Shown: positions 38,101 to 48,239 of the stretch, one piece after another
How positions within the stretch are numbered: the first letter of the stretch is position 1
Layout: every line of letters begins with the position of its first letter
From: Acanthococcus lagerstroemiae
Lineage: Eukaryota > Arthropoda > Insecta > Hemiptera > Eriococcidae
NCBI GenBank assembly: GCA_031841125.1
Contig: CM063114.1
Location: forward strand, 33,501,574-33,565,573
Direction of reading: 5' to 3'
Length of the DNA stretch: 64,000 nt
Notes under the pieces: generated by a model
The model's input: the letters and a program-made list of their open reading frames with translations, nothing else
Told to the model about the DNA's origin: nothing
Databases searched by the model: none
Program-made: the position numbers and the translations under genes

Positions 38101-41100
38101 CTTTGTTAAAAAGTGTGTCGGGAAACCATGGTAAGAAAAGATGAATGAACGTAAGAACACGATAGAAAGGATGAAGAAAAGAAATAGTTTAGCTGTTACT
38201 GATCTTCAAGAATTATGAGTTTGTGAGAGCCTGAAGAAATCTAGGACAGGAAAGTCATGGAAAGTGGTAAACGAGTTTTGAATAGTTTCAGCGAGTTTTG
38301 AACACGTGTCATAAAGTATTGAAGAGTCTTAGCTTCTTAGAAGTCTTGAATGAGTCCTGAATCGTCAGCTTGTACTACCCGTATACTTGTAAAACACTAT
38401 TACTAATAAAAAAAAATCAGTAGTGGAGTTGTATTTTTGACACCGCTGATCAACAAGTTGTAACAACTGAATTACTACTTTTCGAAATTACCAATGGAAA
38501 TTCTTGTAACCATTAGTTACGGACCAATAATCCCCTAGAGTAACTACCTGAAATTACTGTCCAGTCGTTTCTAATTGTTACTATTGTTGACTACTGCCCA
38601 ATAGCTGCTAAAAGTTGTAATACTGACAGTACGTAAACCGCTGAATGGTAGATTTTTATTTCTGTTATCATCAGACCTTCTCGATCTCTGTTTTGTGTAT
38701 TTAGTGTTACGCAAAAATCCTCTAGCAATGAGCAAATAGCTCTTAGCTTGTTGAAATCAGAAGTGAAACTTGGGATCAAGGGAAGCTCACGTTTACAGGG
38801 CCAGTACGCTGATCATGTCGATCAGTATATTTTATATTTTTTTATATTTTGATACTGAATGGTTGTACAGTCTTGGATTTCTATTGTTTCTCACTGTCAT
38901 GTCTGTGAGCCACCGCCTACTCCGCCCACCGTTGGACATATGGCTCTGTCACCCTCTTCCAAGCCTTCCTAGTTGCTGTCTGTTTCCAGTAGGGCCCTAG
39001 CAGCTTTATGATTTCATCTATCCAGCGTGTGGCCGGGCGGCCTTGCCTCTGATATGGTCCAGTAGGGCCCAAAGAGTACATTGAAAATTCCATTTCTCAG
39101 GATTCCCTCTCGTCATGTGACCAGCATATTTAAATTTTAGTTTTTTGATTTTATATCCCATACTTTTGTCCCCAGTTCCCCAGTTCTTTTATAATGGATT
39201 TTGTTTTTATCTTATCTTTTAAGTGCACGTCCAGTATACTCCTTAACAAAGAGTTTTGAGTTTTTATAAGACGCTCAGACTGTTTTTTTGTGAGTGACCA
39301 CGTTTGGGCCCCGTATGTCAACACCAGTAGCACACAACCATCCAAAATTTCTATTTTGAATTTGTTCTTCATTTTGCTTTTTAAAATTGTTTTGTTTTTC
39401 CAAAATGCTTTCCATACGTTAGCGATTCTTTCGTTTATAATCCCTTCCATATTGGAGTTGAATTTTGACGTTTGGCCTAAATATTTATATTCTTCCACCC
39501 TACCTATTTTTGCCCCGTCTAACCAGAATTCGTTGATTCCCTCCCTGTTCGACATAAATTTTGATTTTGACATGTTCATGGATAGTCCGAAAGTCTCACT
39601 GTGTTGTTTTAGGTCTTTCACCATTTCCAGCGTTTATAGTTTGGATATGGTCTATTGTAGTGTAATTTTTTCTAAAACCTGCTTGTTCTAGCGGTTACCT
39701 ATTCGAAGTCTAAAGTATTGTAAATACGATTTTTGATAATTTTCATAAATATTTTATCCAGGTTTGAAGATAGGCCAATTGGTCTATAGTTGCTGATGTC
39801 TGCTTGTCTCATGTCGATTAGTATTAGACTATTAATATTATGCAATTATGTACAAATTAACTACTTGATAGTAATTGGCCTGTAATGTATCCCATAGTCC
39901 ATTACTGCTCGCTAGTATGTGCTGAACTGTCAGCAGTAGCTCACTACCAACGAGCAATAAATCACTATTGATGAGTAGTTCACAGCCAACGAGCAATAAT
40001 TCATTAACCAGCAGTAGTGAATTGTTTTTTGCGTCTATTTGAGTACTGCTCATGTAGTTATTATTGAAAACTAGTAGTTCATTACGGACTATCAATAATT
40101 CACCATTGGTGAACAGTCTTGAAATTTATGTAGTGCTGCTAATGTTCTGTGGTTGACTACTAGTTGTGAACTATTAGTATTCATTAATGAACTACTGTTC
40201 GCAAACCTTACTATACATCACCGAATACGGTTAAAAAAAAAAAGTACATATCTAAGTTGATTTAGGAATGCGGAGGTAGTGTTTTAAGGAACATGACTTT
40301 CGATTTTATGGTGCCAAAATCCTATTAAAATTTAAGGCATCCAAAAGCTAATTATTTACTCACAAAGAACATTCTATGTGATGCTGCATCAAGGCTGATA
40401 AATGTGACTGTTCCTTTACTCACTAAGGTATTTTTTCCAAAAGTTCAGTAGCGCCTTTATTAATTATACTAGTACTGGCATATTACTTGCTACTTACTTA
40501 CGAATATAAGTATGGTAGGATGATGTAACTTGATATTGACAACATTGTGTAGATATCGTGATTTGTTTTAAAACACATGTGGAATAGTAAAAACCAGCCT
40601 CAACTTTCCTCAGCATTTTTGACGTAGAAATTGGTGCTTAACAAAAACAGACCATACACTTTATTGTGATCTTAATAAGTGTTTGCGAAAGTTGAATGTA
40701 TTTGAGAGTTTTTGATATCGGTTGAATTTTTTCGGTATTTCAAAATCGGTGGTATTTTAATGTATGTAGTACAGTCATCATACATGTATAGATCATATTT
40801 TTGTTACAATAGTCAAGCTTATTAAAATGAACTATTCTTACAGCTGTACCAATGGGAGCTTTTCCTCCTAACCCAGCTCCTATCCAACCCATATCATTAC
40901 CAGTTGCTCAAATGAATTCAGTACCAAGTTCAAGCGCCGCGGATAATAGCAAACCGAGTCAGGTAACATAACACGATTCGTTTGTAATTTTCTTTCACAA
41001 TTACCTATGTCAATAGGGTTGTAACTCGAATAATTGAACACCAAAATGAACTCCTTCGTATATGTGGGTAATTTTCCTAATTAAGGAGTGACAGTCATTT

Positions 41101-44084
41101 CTCTGATAGTTTATATGGTTGTATTGCAAGTGAAGGGAGTAAGATCTGTATGGCTGTTCAGTAGGTAGCAGAGTCCTGCGCGAGTAGGTACAAAAGTAAT
41201 CGCAAAGTAATCGCCAACTGCGAGTACGTAATCGCGCGCGATTACAAACAGGTAACTGCGAGAAAGGTACCGCCGGTAGGTCGTTACCGGCGGTACTATG
41301 CGAGTATACTCGCGCTTATACTCGCGTAGTTCCGACGATACTGGTTCTCTCTTATCGCATGGTCGCTGATTGTAATGCATGTAATAACACGTCTGACGCA
41401 GCCTTTTCCTAAATGTGCGTGAATTCCGAATTTTTTCACTGTATGCAATATGCAGTACGCAGCGGGAACTTATTTATTCATTTATTTATTCTGGTCCCTC
41501 CAACAGCCTTTTTTATCAAACCACGGAGGGTATTTCGCTTTTTTCGTTTTCATTGTGTTGCTGTAATTTGGTACATACTGTGAGTCACAAAAATATTCGG
41601 AAATACAGTTTTTTCGCAATATTGAAAGAAGAATAGGCGGAAAAAATCCGAAAAAGTTGTATGTGGCAGAAGGTAGAGTAGGGAGTCTTGGAGCACCAAT
41701 TTTTTTTGGAGAAGTACCAAAAATTATGCACAGAAAAAGAAAAACACGAAATATGTAGCCACATTAATATTCGGACACCGTGTATTTTTTCCATAAGAAA
41801 TCCGACTTGATCTTACATTTTCCTGAGTAAGATTCTAGAAAATGTTCCTTTGATGATCAAAAGTTGATACCTGAATAATTGAAGTATTGCAGATTATGAG
41901 TTAGGTAATTACGACATCGTAGCATGACTGAATGCGAAGTTAGGTATGGGTTGAAAAAATATGCAACAAGAAAACTTCCTGCGTCCGCCCATTATAATAA
42001 GCATGCAACCCAAAAGAAACAAAATATAGTTATGACCCGTTTCTAACTCAACCAGTACAGGAGCGATGATGATGTGGGTTAAAATTTCGTATTCTGTAAA
42101 GCTTCTAGTTTACACAAATCACTTGTGATCATCAAAGGAACATTTTCTAGAATCTTACTCAGGAAAATGTAAGATCAAGTCGGATTTCTTATGGAAAAAA
42201 TACACGGTGTCCGAATATTAATGTGGCTACATATTTCGTGTTTTTCTTTTTCTGTGCATAATTTTTGGTACTTCTCCAAAAAAAATTGGTGCTCCAAGAC
42301 TCCCTACTCTACCTTCTGCCACATACAACTTTTTCGGATTTTTTCCGCCCATTCTTCTTTCAATATTGCGAAAAAAATTGTATTTCCGAATATTTTTGTG
42401 ACTCACAGTAGGTATTGCTGATTTGATTTACTACACCGCTGAAATGATTCTCTGTTTTATTTACATTTTTTTATGTGGTACAGTTAGTTCCAGTCAATGT
42501 CTAAAGGCATAATAAAGACCCAGAAAATCGGTTTTGGCATAGTTTAAAAAATGACGAGTCCGAGGTATGATACCCACCAAAAAAGGCCTTGCGTGCGGGT
42601 AATGGTAAATGGATGGTGAGAGGGGGATGAAAAAAAATACATATCTAAGTTGATTTAGGAATGCGGAGGTAGTGTTTTAAGGAACATGACTTTCGATTTT
42701 ATGGTGCCAAAATCCTATTAAAATTTAAGGCATCAAAAGCTAATTATTTACTCACAAAGAACATTCTATGTGATGCTGCATCAAGGCTGATAAATGTGAC
42801 TGTTCCTTTACTCACTAAGTATTTTTTCCAAAAGTTCAGTAGCGCCTTTATTAATTATACTAGTACTGGCATATTACTTGCTAGTTACTTACGAATATAA
42901 GTATGGTAGGATGATGTAACTTGATATTGACAACATTGTGTAGATATCGTGATTTGTTTTAAAACACATGTGGAATAGTAAAAACCAGCCTCAACTTTCC
43001 TCAGCATTTTTGACGTAGAAATTGGTGCTTAACAAAAACAGACCATACACTTTATTGTGATCTTAATAAGTGTTTGCGAAAGTTGAATGTATTTGAGAGT
43101 TTTTGATATCGGTTGAATTTTTCGGTATTTCAAAATCGGTGGTATTTAATGTATGTAGTACAGTCATCATACATGTATAGATCATATTTTTGTTACAATA
43201 GTCAAGCTTATTAAAATGAACTATTCTTACAGCTGTACCAATGGGAGCTTTTCCTCCTAACCCAGCTCCTATCCAACCCATATCATTACCAGTTGCTCAA
43301 ATGAATTCAGTACCAAGTTCAAGCGCCGCGGATAATAGCAAACCGAGTCAGGTAACATAACACGATTCGTTTGTAATTTTCTTTCACAATTACCTATGTC
43401 AATAGGGTTGTAACTCGAATAATTGAACACCAAAATGAACTCCTTCGTATGTGTGGGTAATTTTCCTAATAAAGGAGTGACAGTCATTTCTCTGATAGTT
43501 TGTATGGTTGTATTGCAAGTGAAGGGAGTAAGATCTGTATGGCTGTTCAGTAGGTAGGGGAATACAGATTTTTGTGTCCCCTTGCCTATTCTGGTTCGAA
43601 AACTATGAACACTAAAAGCTGGATTTTGATGTTTCGTCATTTCAGTTTGTAGTTGACGCAGATGTCGAAAACATTTCAATTTTAAAAACTAGTTCTAGTT
43701 GTTTTCTGGCGAACTTACGTTACAGCGATACTAATTCTTGTTCATGTTTTCCGTAGATTGGTAGCACTTGGAGTAATTTAACCGGCGTGAATATTAATCT
43801 CGACGACCTAGGTTTATCCGCGTCCAAGAAATCACCAACATCTACGGCGCCATCTATGAATCAGCTGGCCACTGGAAATCCTTTAAGTACGTAATACGGT
43901 TCATGGTTTTAATGATTCTGCAGTCAACACAGGGTTGGCGAATCGTATAAAATTCCGAGGCTCACGATCGTCTCTCATGTTTTAATTATTTCATCTTATT
44001 GCAGACTCAAGTGGTATGATGATGAACAGGCCAAATCAGTTCGGTTCTGCGCTACGGCAGACTTATGTACCAATGTATAAGTAG
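29181..44084 (+). CDS. lqfR: EpsinR (CLINT1 / liquid facets-Related), ENTH clathrin adaptor
   Basis: Shared exons: 29181-29212, 29514-29593, 29705-29826, 29909-30051, 30380-30513, 31397-31505, 31638-31836, 32113-32324, 32719-32783 and 34252-34374. The EpsinR-only tail is exon 40844-40962 (or its duplicate 43233-43351), then 43757-43886 and 44005-44084, giving 515 aa. EpsinR is a trans-Golgi/endosome adaptor binding PI4P, clathrin and the AP-1 gamma ear. Seen: an ENTH domain (TNVVMNYTEIEAKVR.., NWRRTYKSLLLLNYLVRNG, REHIYDLRGLENY), a basic REERKKAKKNKDKF stretch, the KKIDLGAAANY motif and gamma-ear-type motifs QDFGDF (about 32245) and DEFADF (32726). The tail has STWSNLTGVNINLDDL, matching CLINT1. 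The large intron between 34374 and 40844 contains the TEL2 exon. Isoforms share residues 1 to about 406. Confidence 0.93.
30514..31396 (+). other. EpsinR intron 5
   Basis: 883-bp intron. Contains an imperfect direct/inverted motif around gctagcgagccggcc and cccgctcgctgg (about 30685-30745) and otherwise nothing recognisable. Confidence 0.4.
32784..34251 (+). other. EpsinR intron 9 with degenerate repeat tract
   Basis: 1.47-kb intron. 33540-34100 consists of degenerate repeats of phrases such as agacttgtt, gattttttaagag and gagttttgaagtc, the same style as 16480-17110. No exon-like ORF. Confidence 0.55.
34647..37141 (+). CDS. Tel2: TEL2/TELO2 coding exon, alternative 3' exon of the EpsinR gene
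   Basis: One long exon with acceptor ccttgcag at 34641-34646 and stop at 37139-37141 encodes 830 aa of TEL2, the TTT-complex subunit that stabilises PIKK kinases (mTOR, ATM, ATR, DNA-PK). It begins in phase 1, exactly what the donor at 34374 leaves (TCG A), so splicing yields an in-frame EpsinR-TEL2 fusion of 1237 aa. The acidic linker carries DSDDE (36146-36160), the CK2-phosphorylated motif that binds PIH1D1 of R2TP in human TELO2. It is followed by ELEPYDLSND and the C-terminal helical repeat domain. An in-frame ATG at 34604 inside the preceding intron leaves open a separate TEL2 start. The same EpsinR-Tel2 fusion is known for Drosophila lqfR. An aataaa-containing flank (about 37273) could end this isoform. 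Confidence 0.93.
37142..38900 (+). other. 3' UTR of the TEL2 isoform and intron sequence
   Basis: Likely holds the TEL2-isoform polyadenylation site (aataaa near 37273). Further on it has low-complexity, degenerate repeats (38230-38370 and 38440-38590). No other coding exon seen. Confidence 0.4.
38905..39800 (-). pseudogene. Non-LTR retrotransposon remnant with catalytic RT segment deleted
   Basis: On the minus strand the reverse-transcriptase block NYRPIGLSSNLDKIF (near 39790) and an AGFRKNYTTIDHIQTIN-like block (about 39640-39700, interrupted by stops) are followed directly by the thumb/C-terminal part. That part runs 39151-39624, with MSKSKFM, KYLGQ and YGAQTWSLTKKQ, and continues in broken frames to about 38905. 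The palm segment that should carry the F/YADD active site is missing, so the copy is dead. It lies antisense in the EpsinR intron between the TEL2 exon and the tail exons. Confidence 0.8.
39830..40210. repeat. Degenerate repeat tract (agtagttca/gagcaataa phrases)
   Basis: About 380 bp of imperfectly repeated phrases such as gagcaataattcatta, tagtagttcact and their near inverses. Noncoding and intronic. Confidence 0.6.
40245..41168 (+). repeat. Direct duplication, copy A (924 bp)
   Basis: Runs from tacatatctaagttgattt to ggctgttcagtaggtag and matches 42638-43557 almost base for base, with scattered 1-nt indels and a few substitutions. It contains the EpsinR tail exon 40844-40962 and both its splice sites. 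Confidence 0.95.
40844..40962 (+). CDS. lqfR: EpsinR tail exon, duplicate A
   Basis: 119-nt exon with acceptor cttacag and donor gtaaca, coding VPMGAFPPNPAPIQP.. to SKPSQ. It is identical in sequence to 43233-43351. It enters in phase 1 and leaves in phase 0. Splicing A to B in one mRNA would therefore shift frame and reach a TGA inside B, so only one copy can be used per functional transcript. Confidence 0.85.
41578..42408. mobile_element. Tc1/mariner-like foldback element with 282-bp inverted repeats
   Basis: Arms 41578-41859 and 42126-42408 are near-perfect inverses, starting ctgtgagtcacaaaaatatt and flanked by TA on both sides (41576-41577, 42409-42410). The TA target and the cacaaaaatattcgga-type end fit Tc1-like elements. 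The 266-bp loop has no transposase. A 69-76-codon frame appears on opposite strands in the two arms only because the arms are inverted. Confidence 0.88.
42638..43557 (+). repeat. Direct duplication, copy B (920 bp)
   Basis: Second copy of 40245-41168. The 1469 bp between the copies hold the foldback element, a GC-rich hairpin region (41169-41345) and unique sequence, so the copies are not adjacent. Confidence 0.95.
43233..43351 (+). CDS. lqfR: EpsinR tail exon, duplicate B
   Basis: Same 119 nt and same splice sites as duplicate A. It is the copy nearer to the next exon (43757), which it joins in phase 0. I cannot tell which copy is used. Confidence 0.85.
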
Positions 44085-46768
44085 ATAAGAATTTACACTG
44101 CTCTGCGTTAGTCAATTTTCCTCTTCCTCATTCAGTATTATCCGTGGCAAGCATTATGAATTAACTTGAATTCGATTGTTCAAAATCAGTATAAAGCTTT
44201 GAAATTGAAGCTCGGGGTTTACACTAAAATATTCATACATCGCGTTGAAGTTGTTGAATTACTTTTTTATTAGATTTTTCGTTAGTGCAACGAAACTTCT
44301 TTTACTATGTACCTGTATTGTTTTATTTAGGATTTTAATTGTTTGCGTTCATTTTGAAGAGCGCATATATCTCCGTAATTTGTCACTGATACTGTCGCGC
44401 TGGCATTTCCAACATATCAGACATTTTTTTGTGATTCGATTCGATTACGTTCGTTATTTATTATTGAACGCACGTAGTAATCGAAATACGTGAATTAGTC
44501 TGCAGTGACAGTTGTCGCACATTGTGGAATTCAGTTTTCACCAATGAAAATTATGTTATCGATATTAATTTATTTGTAAACTAGATACCGTTAACTCGAC
44601 TGAGAAAGGAACGATGACCCGAATTAATGTCCTGTTATTTTCGATGAACTTGTCGAACTTGAACTAACCATAATCATTTCGTATGAGTATGTAAGCATTT
44701 ATGTCATTATTATATTCGGACTTCTGTGATATTTATCTGTAACATTCTGTTTTACTCACTTCGTTACAAATCACATACTTCGGAACGAACTTGAAATTCT
44801 GTATCGAGTCTCATTGGTTCATTTCCCCGATTCAGTACATAGTTGGCTTGGTATGTGAGTGAGCTCTCAAAATTTTATAAATGAAAACATAAAACTGTAT
44901 CATGCGAATATGATTTTTCATTTTAATGTGATGTCTTGAGGTCTAGATTCATTCGGTGGTAGTTAGGACAAGACATTCATGAAACTTTTGAAATGTAATT
45001 TACGTCTTTACGTGTTGTTTAATCTCTGATTCTTGAAAGAAGAAAAAAAGGGAAAAAAATCGAAAAGTATCTGGCAGCTGAAGTAAGGAACACGGGGCTA
45101 AATTGTGAACTAGCTAAGATTTCGCTCGGACTTTTCCTAAAAGCAGATAGAACTAAGCCTGTTGAATTATCTCGAGTGTATTGCAAATTTTCAGTGTCTA
45201 TTTTAATATGAGACTTTACATTTGTTCACACAATGTGCTAGTGTCCTTTTAATCTACACTCTTCGGTGTGGTTAATACTCCGCTCTGAATGGAAAAACAA
45301 TTATTTCAATTTACTCTTCCAAATGTTCGGAAAAAATTCAATTTGTAAAACTAAACATTTGATTGTAATAATTGTAATTATCGAAGAAGTTAAACTCCTG
45401 GCTCCAACACCCGATACCAGATTGTGATTTTAGACTGGTTTCCCATTCTGAAGCCTTTTTATTGTTGTATGCCGGACTCCTGAACCTCCATTTTGATTCT
45501 CGTCGCAAATGATGGCCTTTATTATCGGTGTTCCGTATCATATACATTACCATGTCATGCTTAATAGATTTCTCATCATACCGGGGAATCTTCTGAGCTC
45601 CCTGCCGTTGATAATCTTTTGTGCGGAGTGTATACCTGGATTCGAAGATGTTAACGCTAGATATTTCTATTTTTGAAATCGTTCTGTTAAAAGCGTTTAG
45701 TATATAAATTAACTAGAATCGTTTTAATCGTAATCAAAAAGCAATCATTTTCCCTCTTTTTTATATTTATCCGCCGAGAACTGCTTATACTGATTGACCA
45801 AATATTATTAATGTGTTGGAGAAAACATTTTGTTTCTAGAGTAGACAGCCGCGACGTATTCATGTATCCGATTTTTGTATCGTTATTAATTTTTGTTCGT
45901 AAATTATTTGCGAACTTTGTAAATTTAATGCTGGCTGTGTAAAATTGAATTTTTTAAGAATTAAAGATAATCGTGTAATATCGGTGTGTAAAAGAGTTTT
46001 CGTAAGATTTCAAGTTCATCTGTGATGTGTGGACTTGTACGCAATATATAGCCATGTACTGCCCAACCTTCGAATTTTTTTACTTCGATACACGTATTTC
46101 CATATTTTTGTATTATTTTTACGATTTTGTTAACAGTGCCCGCTGATTCACTTGTGTCAACGCGTTCGCATACGGTAACGCTCATATTCAAAAGTAACAA
46201 TTTGCAGTGAAAAACCAAATGTCTTACGAAAACTCAATTTCGATTTAATCGAATTTTCATGTTATTCAGGTGTTGCGATGGTTGGTCAACCATTAGCTGT
46301 TACTTGAATCGGTCCGCGTGTGTATGCCTTTCGTATTTGAAATTGTTCTGCCCTTCGATCTGATTCAAGCAATTCGTGCAATTAAAGCAATAGGGTGGTT
46401 GTACTGGTCTCTAAGTGGCAATATAACGTACTATATTATCGTCATTTTGTTTACCTGAACCATTTCCCCCCAAACTTGGTGGCGGTAACTGGGTATTGTT
46501 GGTTTTGAAAAGTGTATGTTACACGCTGTTCATTGTAATCAAATTTACCATTTTGAGTTAATTTTATCATTCGATTGTACTGTACCGAGTATATTACCAC
46601 TTGATCGATTGCAAAATATCGAGTATCCATTATATCGTCTAAGTCCGTTGCGATGTATTTATTCTTTTATTTCGTTGTGTATAGAAATAACGCGTAGATT
46701 AATCGTATTTCATGTTATGTTGGGTGATGGTTAAAATATAACTTTGTTTATTATGTTTTGTGTTGTAG
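44085..46768 (+). other. 3' UTR of EpsinR and intergenic sequence
   Basis: AT-rich, with no coding frame recognised. The mRNA probably extends well into this stretch. An 85-codon minus-strand frame at 45961-46218 has no motif I can name. Confidence 0.4.
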
Positions 46769-46945
46769 ATGTTAAAGAAAACATTTAAGAATCAAATAAG
46801 TAATTGGGGTTCTGATGGCAGGTCGGTTACCTACGACCCGTGGGCCGGCGATACACAAGGGGAAGGGACGAAAAGTGTAATTGATCCTGATCCCCGCAAT
46901 AGAAACCCACAAATACCATTATTGCGACAAAGGTTGTCACAGAAA
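46769..46945 (+). CDS. Possible orphan coding exon, unrecognised
   Basis: 59 codons from ATG, bounded by a convincing acceptor (gttgtag at 46762-46768) and donor (gtaagata at 46946). The composition is more GC-rich and codon-like than the surroundings (..SVTYDPWAGDTQGEGTK.., IDPDPRNRNPQIPLLRQR). The in-frame triplet before the ATG is TAG, so this would be a first coding exon after a 5' UTR intron. I find no partner exon in the following 7 kb and do not recognise the peptide. It may be a pseudogene fragment. Confidence 0.3.
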
Positions 46946-48239
46946 GTAAGATATTTTCCTACCGTAAATACTTCCTCCCCTATCTTATTCACTGCGGATC
47001 TGTTAATATTGCTCGTGAAATGCAACGAAAGTGCAGTTTACTTATTTACTTTGTGAGGGTTTACTGATACACCTAGCCTTCCCTCTGTATATCAAAACGG
47101 AGAAAACTGAAAAAAACTAGAAGGCCTTTTTTTGCTAATGGATGTAGTCTTGAGCCACCTCTGAAAATGTCATTAAATTTGCCCATATTTAACTATATTG
47201 CCCCTCCCCGATCTGAGCAAATAGGGCGGGAAATATAAAACATAGGTAGTCTTTACTTTTCCAACTTTTGCTACAGAGAATCGGACTCCGTTTGCCGACT
47301 ATTGAAATTTTCTGAAATCAACAAACCAAAGTATAAATGAATTGAAACGTTCCTTTCCAAAAAGTGTTATATCCATTTTTGACTTTTTTGAGGTGAGCAC
47401 TGATTCTCACATACAATATAGAATATTGGCCCGCACCATGCAGTAGCACTCTGGCTGCGCAAAACTACTAATGTTTGTGCTGTAGTGTTGCGGCTGGCAA
47501 CTCTGCGGTGAAAATGTTATTTTCCAAATGGTCTTAACTCCATTGATAAGATTGAACGACGTAAGGGATTTTTCAGGCAGAATTTTCACTTACGATGTTC
47601 ACTTTCCTCATTTTGGCAGAATAAATGACGTTTTTCTTAGGGATTGCTCACTTTGCCTGTCTGTATCTTGATATCTATCTATACGAAAATCTTTTTATGA
47701 GATGGACCTCATTTCGCATGCTGACGACCATTTTTGAACTGGAATTCGTTTAGGACTAAGAAAGGGGGATGAGATGTCGTCATAGGACATTCGAGCCAGA
47801 GAGACGGACAGTTTTAGACTCTTGCAGATCTGTTCGAGAAGCACTATACCCACTTTCGCAGCTCTACCACCTCTCAATGTTGAGAAAAACAGTTTTTTGT
47901 GTTTTCCCACAAAACTGTTTTTTAGAGGTAACACCTTTTGGAAAGAAGTGTTTGAATTTAAAACGAAAAATTGACTTGGTGGTTCGAATTAGGATTTTTA
48001 AATTTCGGGCCAATACCTTTTGACAATATTTTCCATCAAGTGCTACATTAGTAGCCTCGTATTTCCTATGTATTTCCTTACCTGTTGTGAGAGAAATGAA
48101 ATATAAACATACATTTCACAACGCTGGGTTGGAGGGTTACAGCGAAAAAAGGAGATAAACAATTGTCCCGCAGATATTTGGCGTGCTAAAATTTCTTAGC
48201 GTTTTTATAATGACTTGAATAAAGTATGGAAAAATTTTC
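46946..48239. other. Gene-free stretch
   Basis: No gene, transposon end or repeat recognised. An 84-codon plus frame (47769-48023) overlaps a 79-codon minus frame and has no motif. Confidence 0.4.

Noticed and set aside
39290..39691. 133-codon plus-strand frame
   Set aside because: Antisense shadow of the retrotransposon reverse-transcriptase remnant on the minus strand.
41585..42421. Similar 69-76-codon frames (MEKIHGVRIL..) on opposite strands
   Set aside because: They are the two inverted arms of the foldback element; the duplication of the frame follows from the arms and not from coding selection.
45961..46218. 85-codon minus-strand frame with protein-like composition
   Set aside because: No homologue recognised and no splice or promoter context; it lies in the probable EpsinR 3' UTR region. 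Worth a database search but not supportable as a gene.
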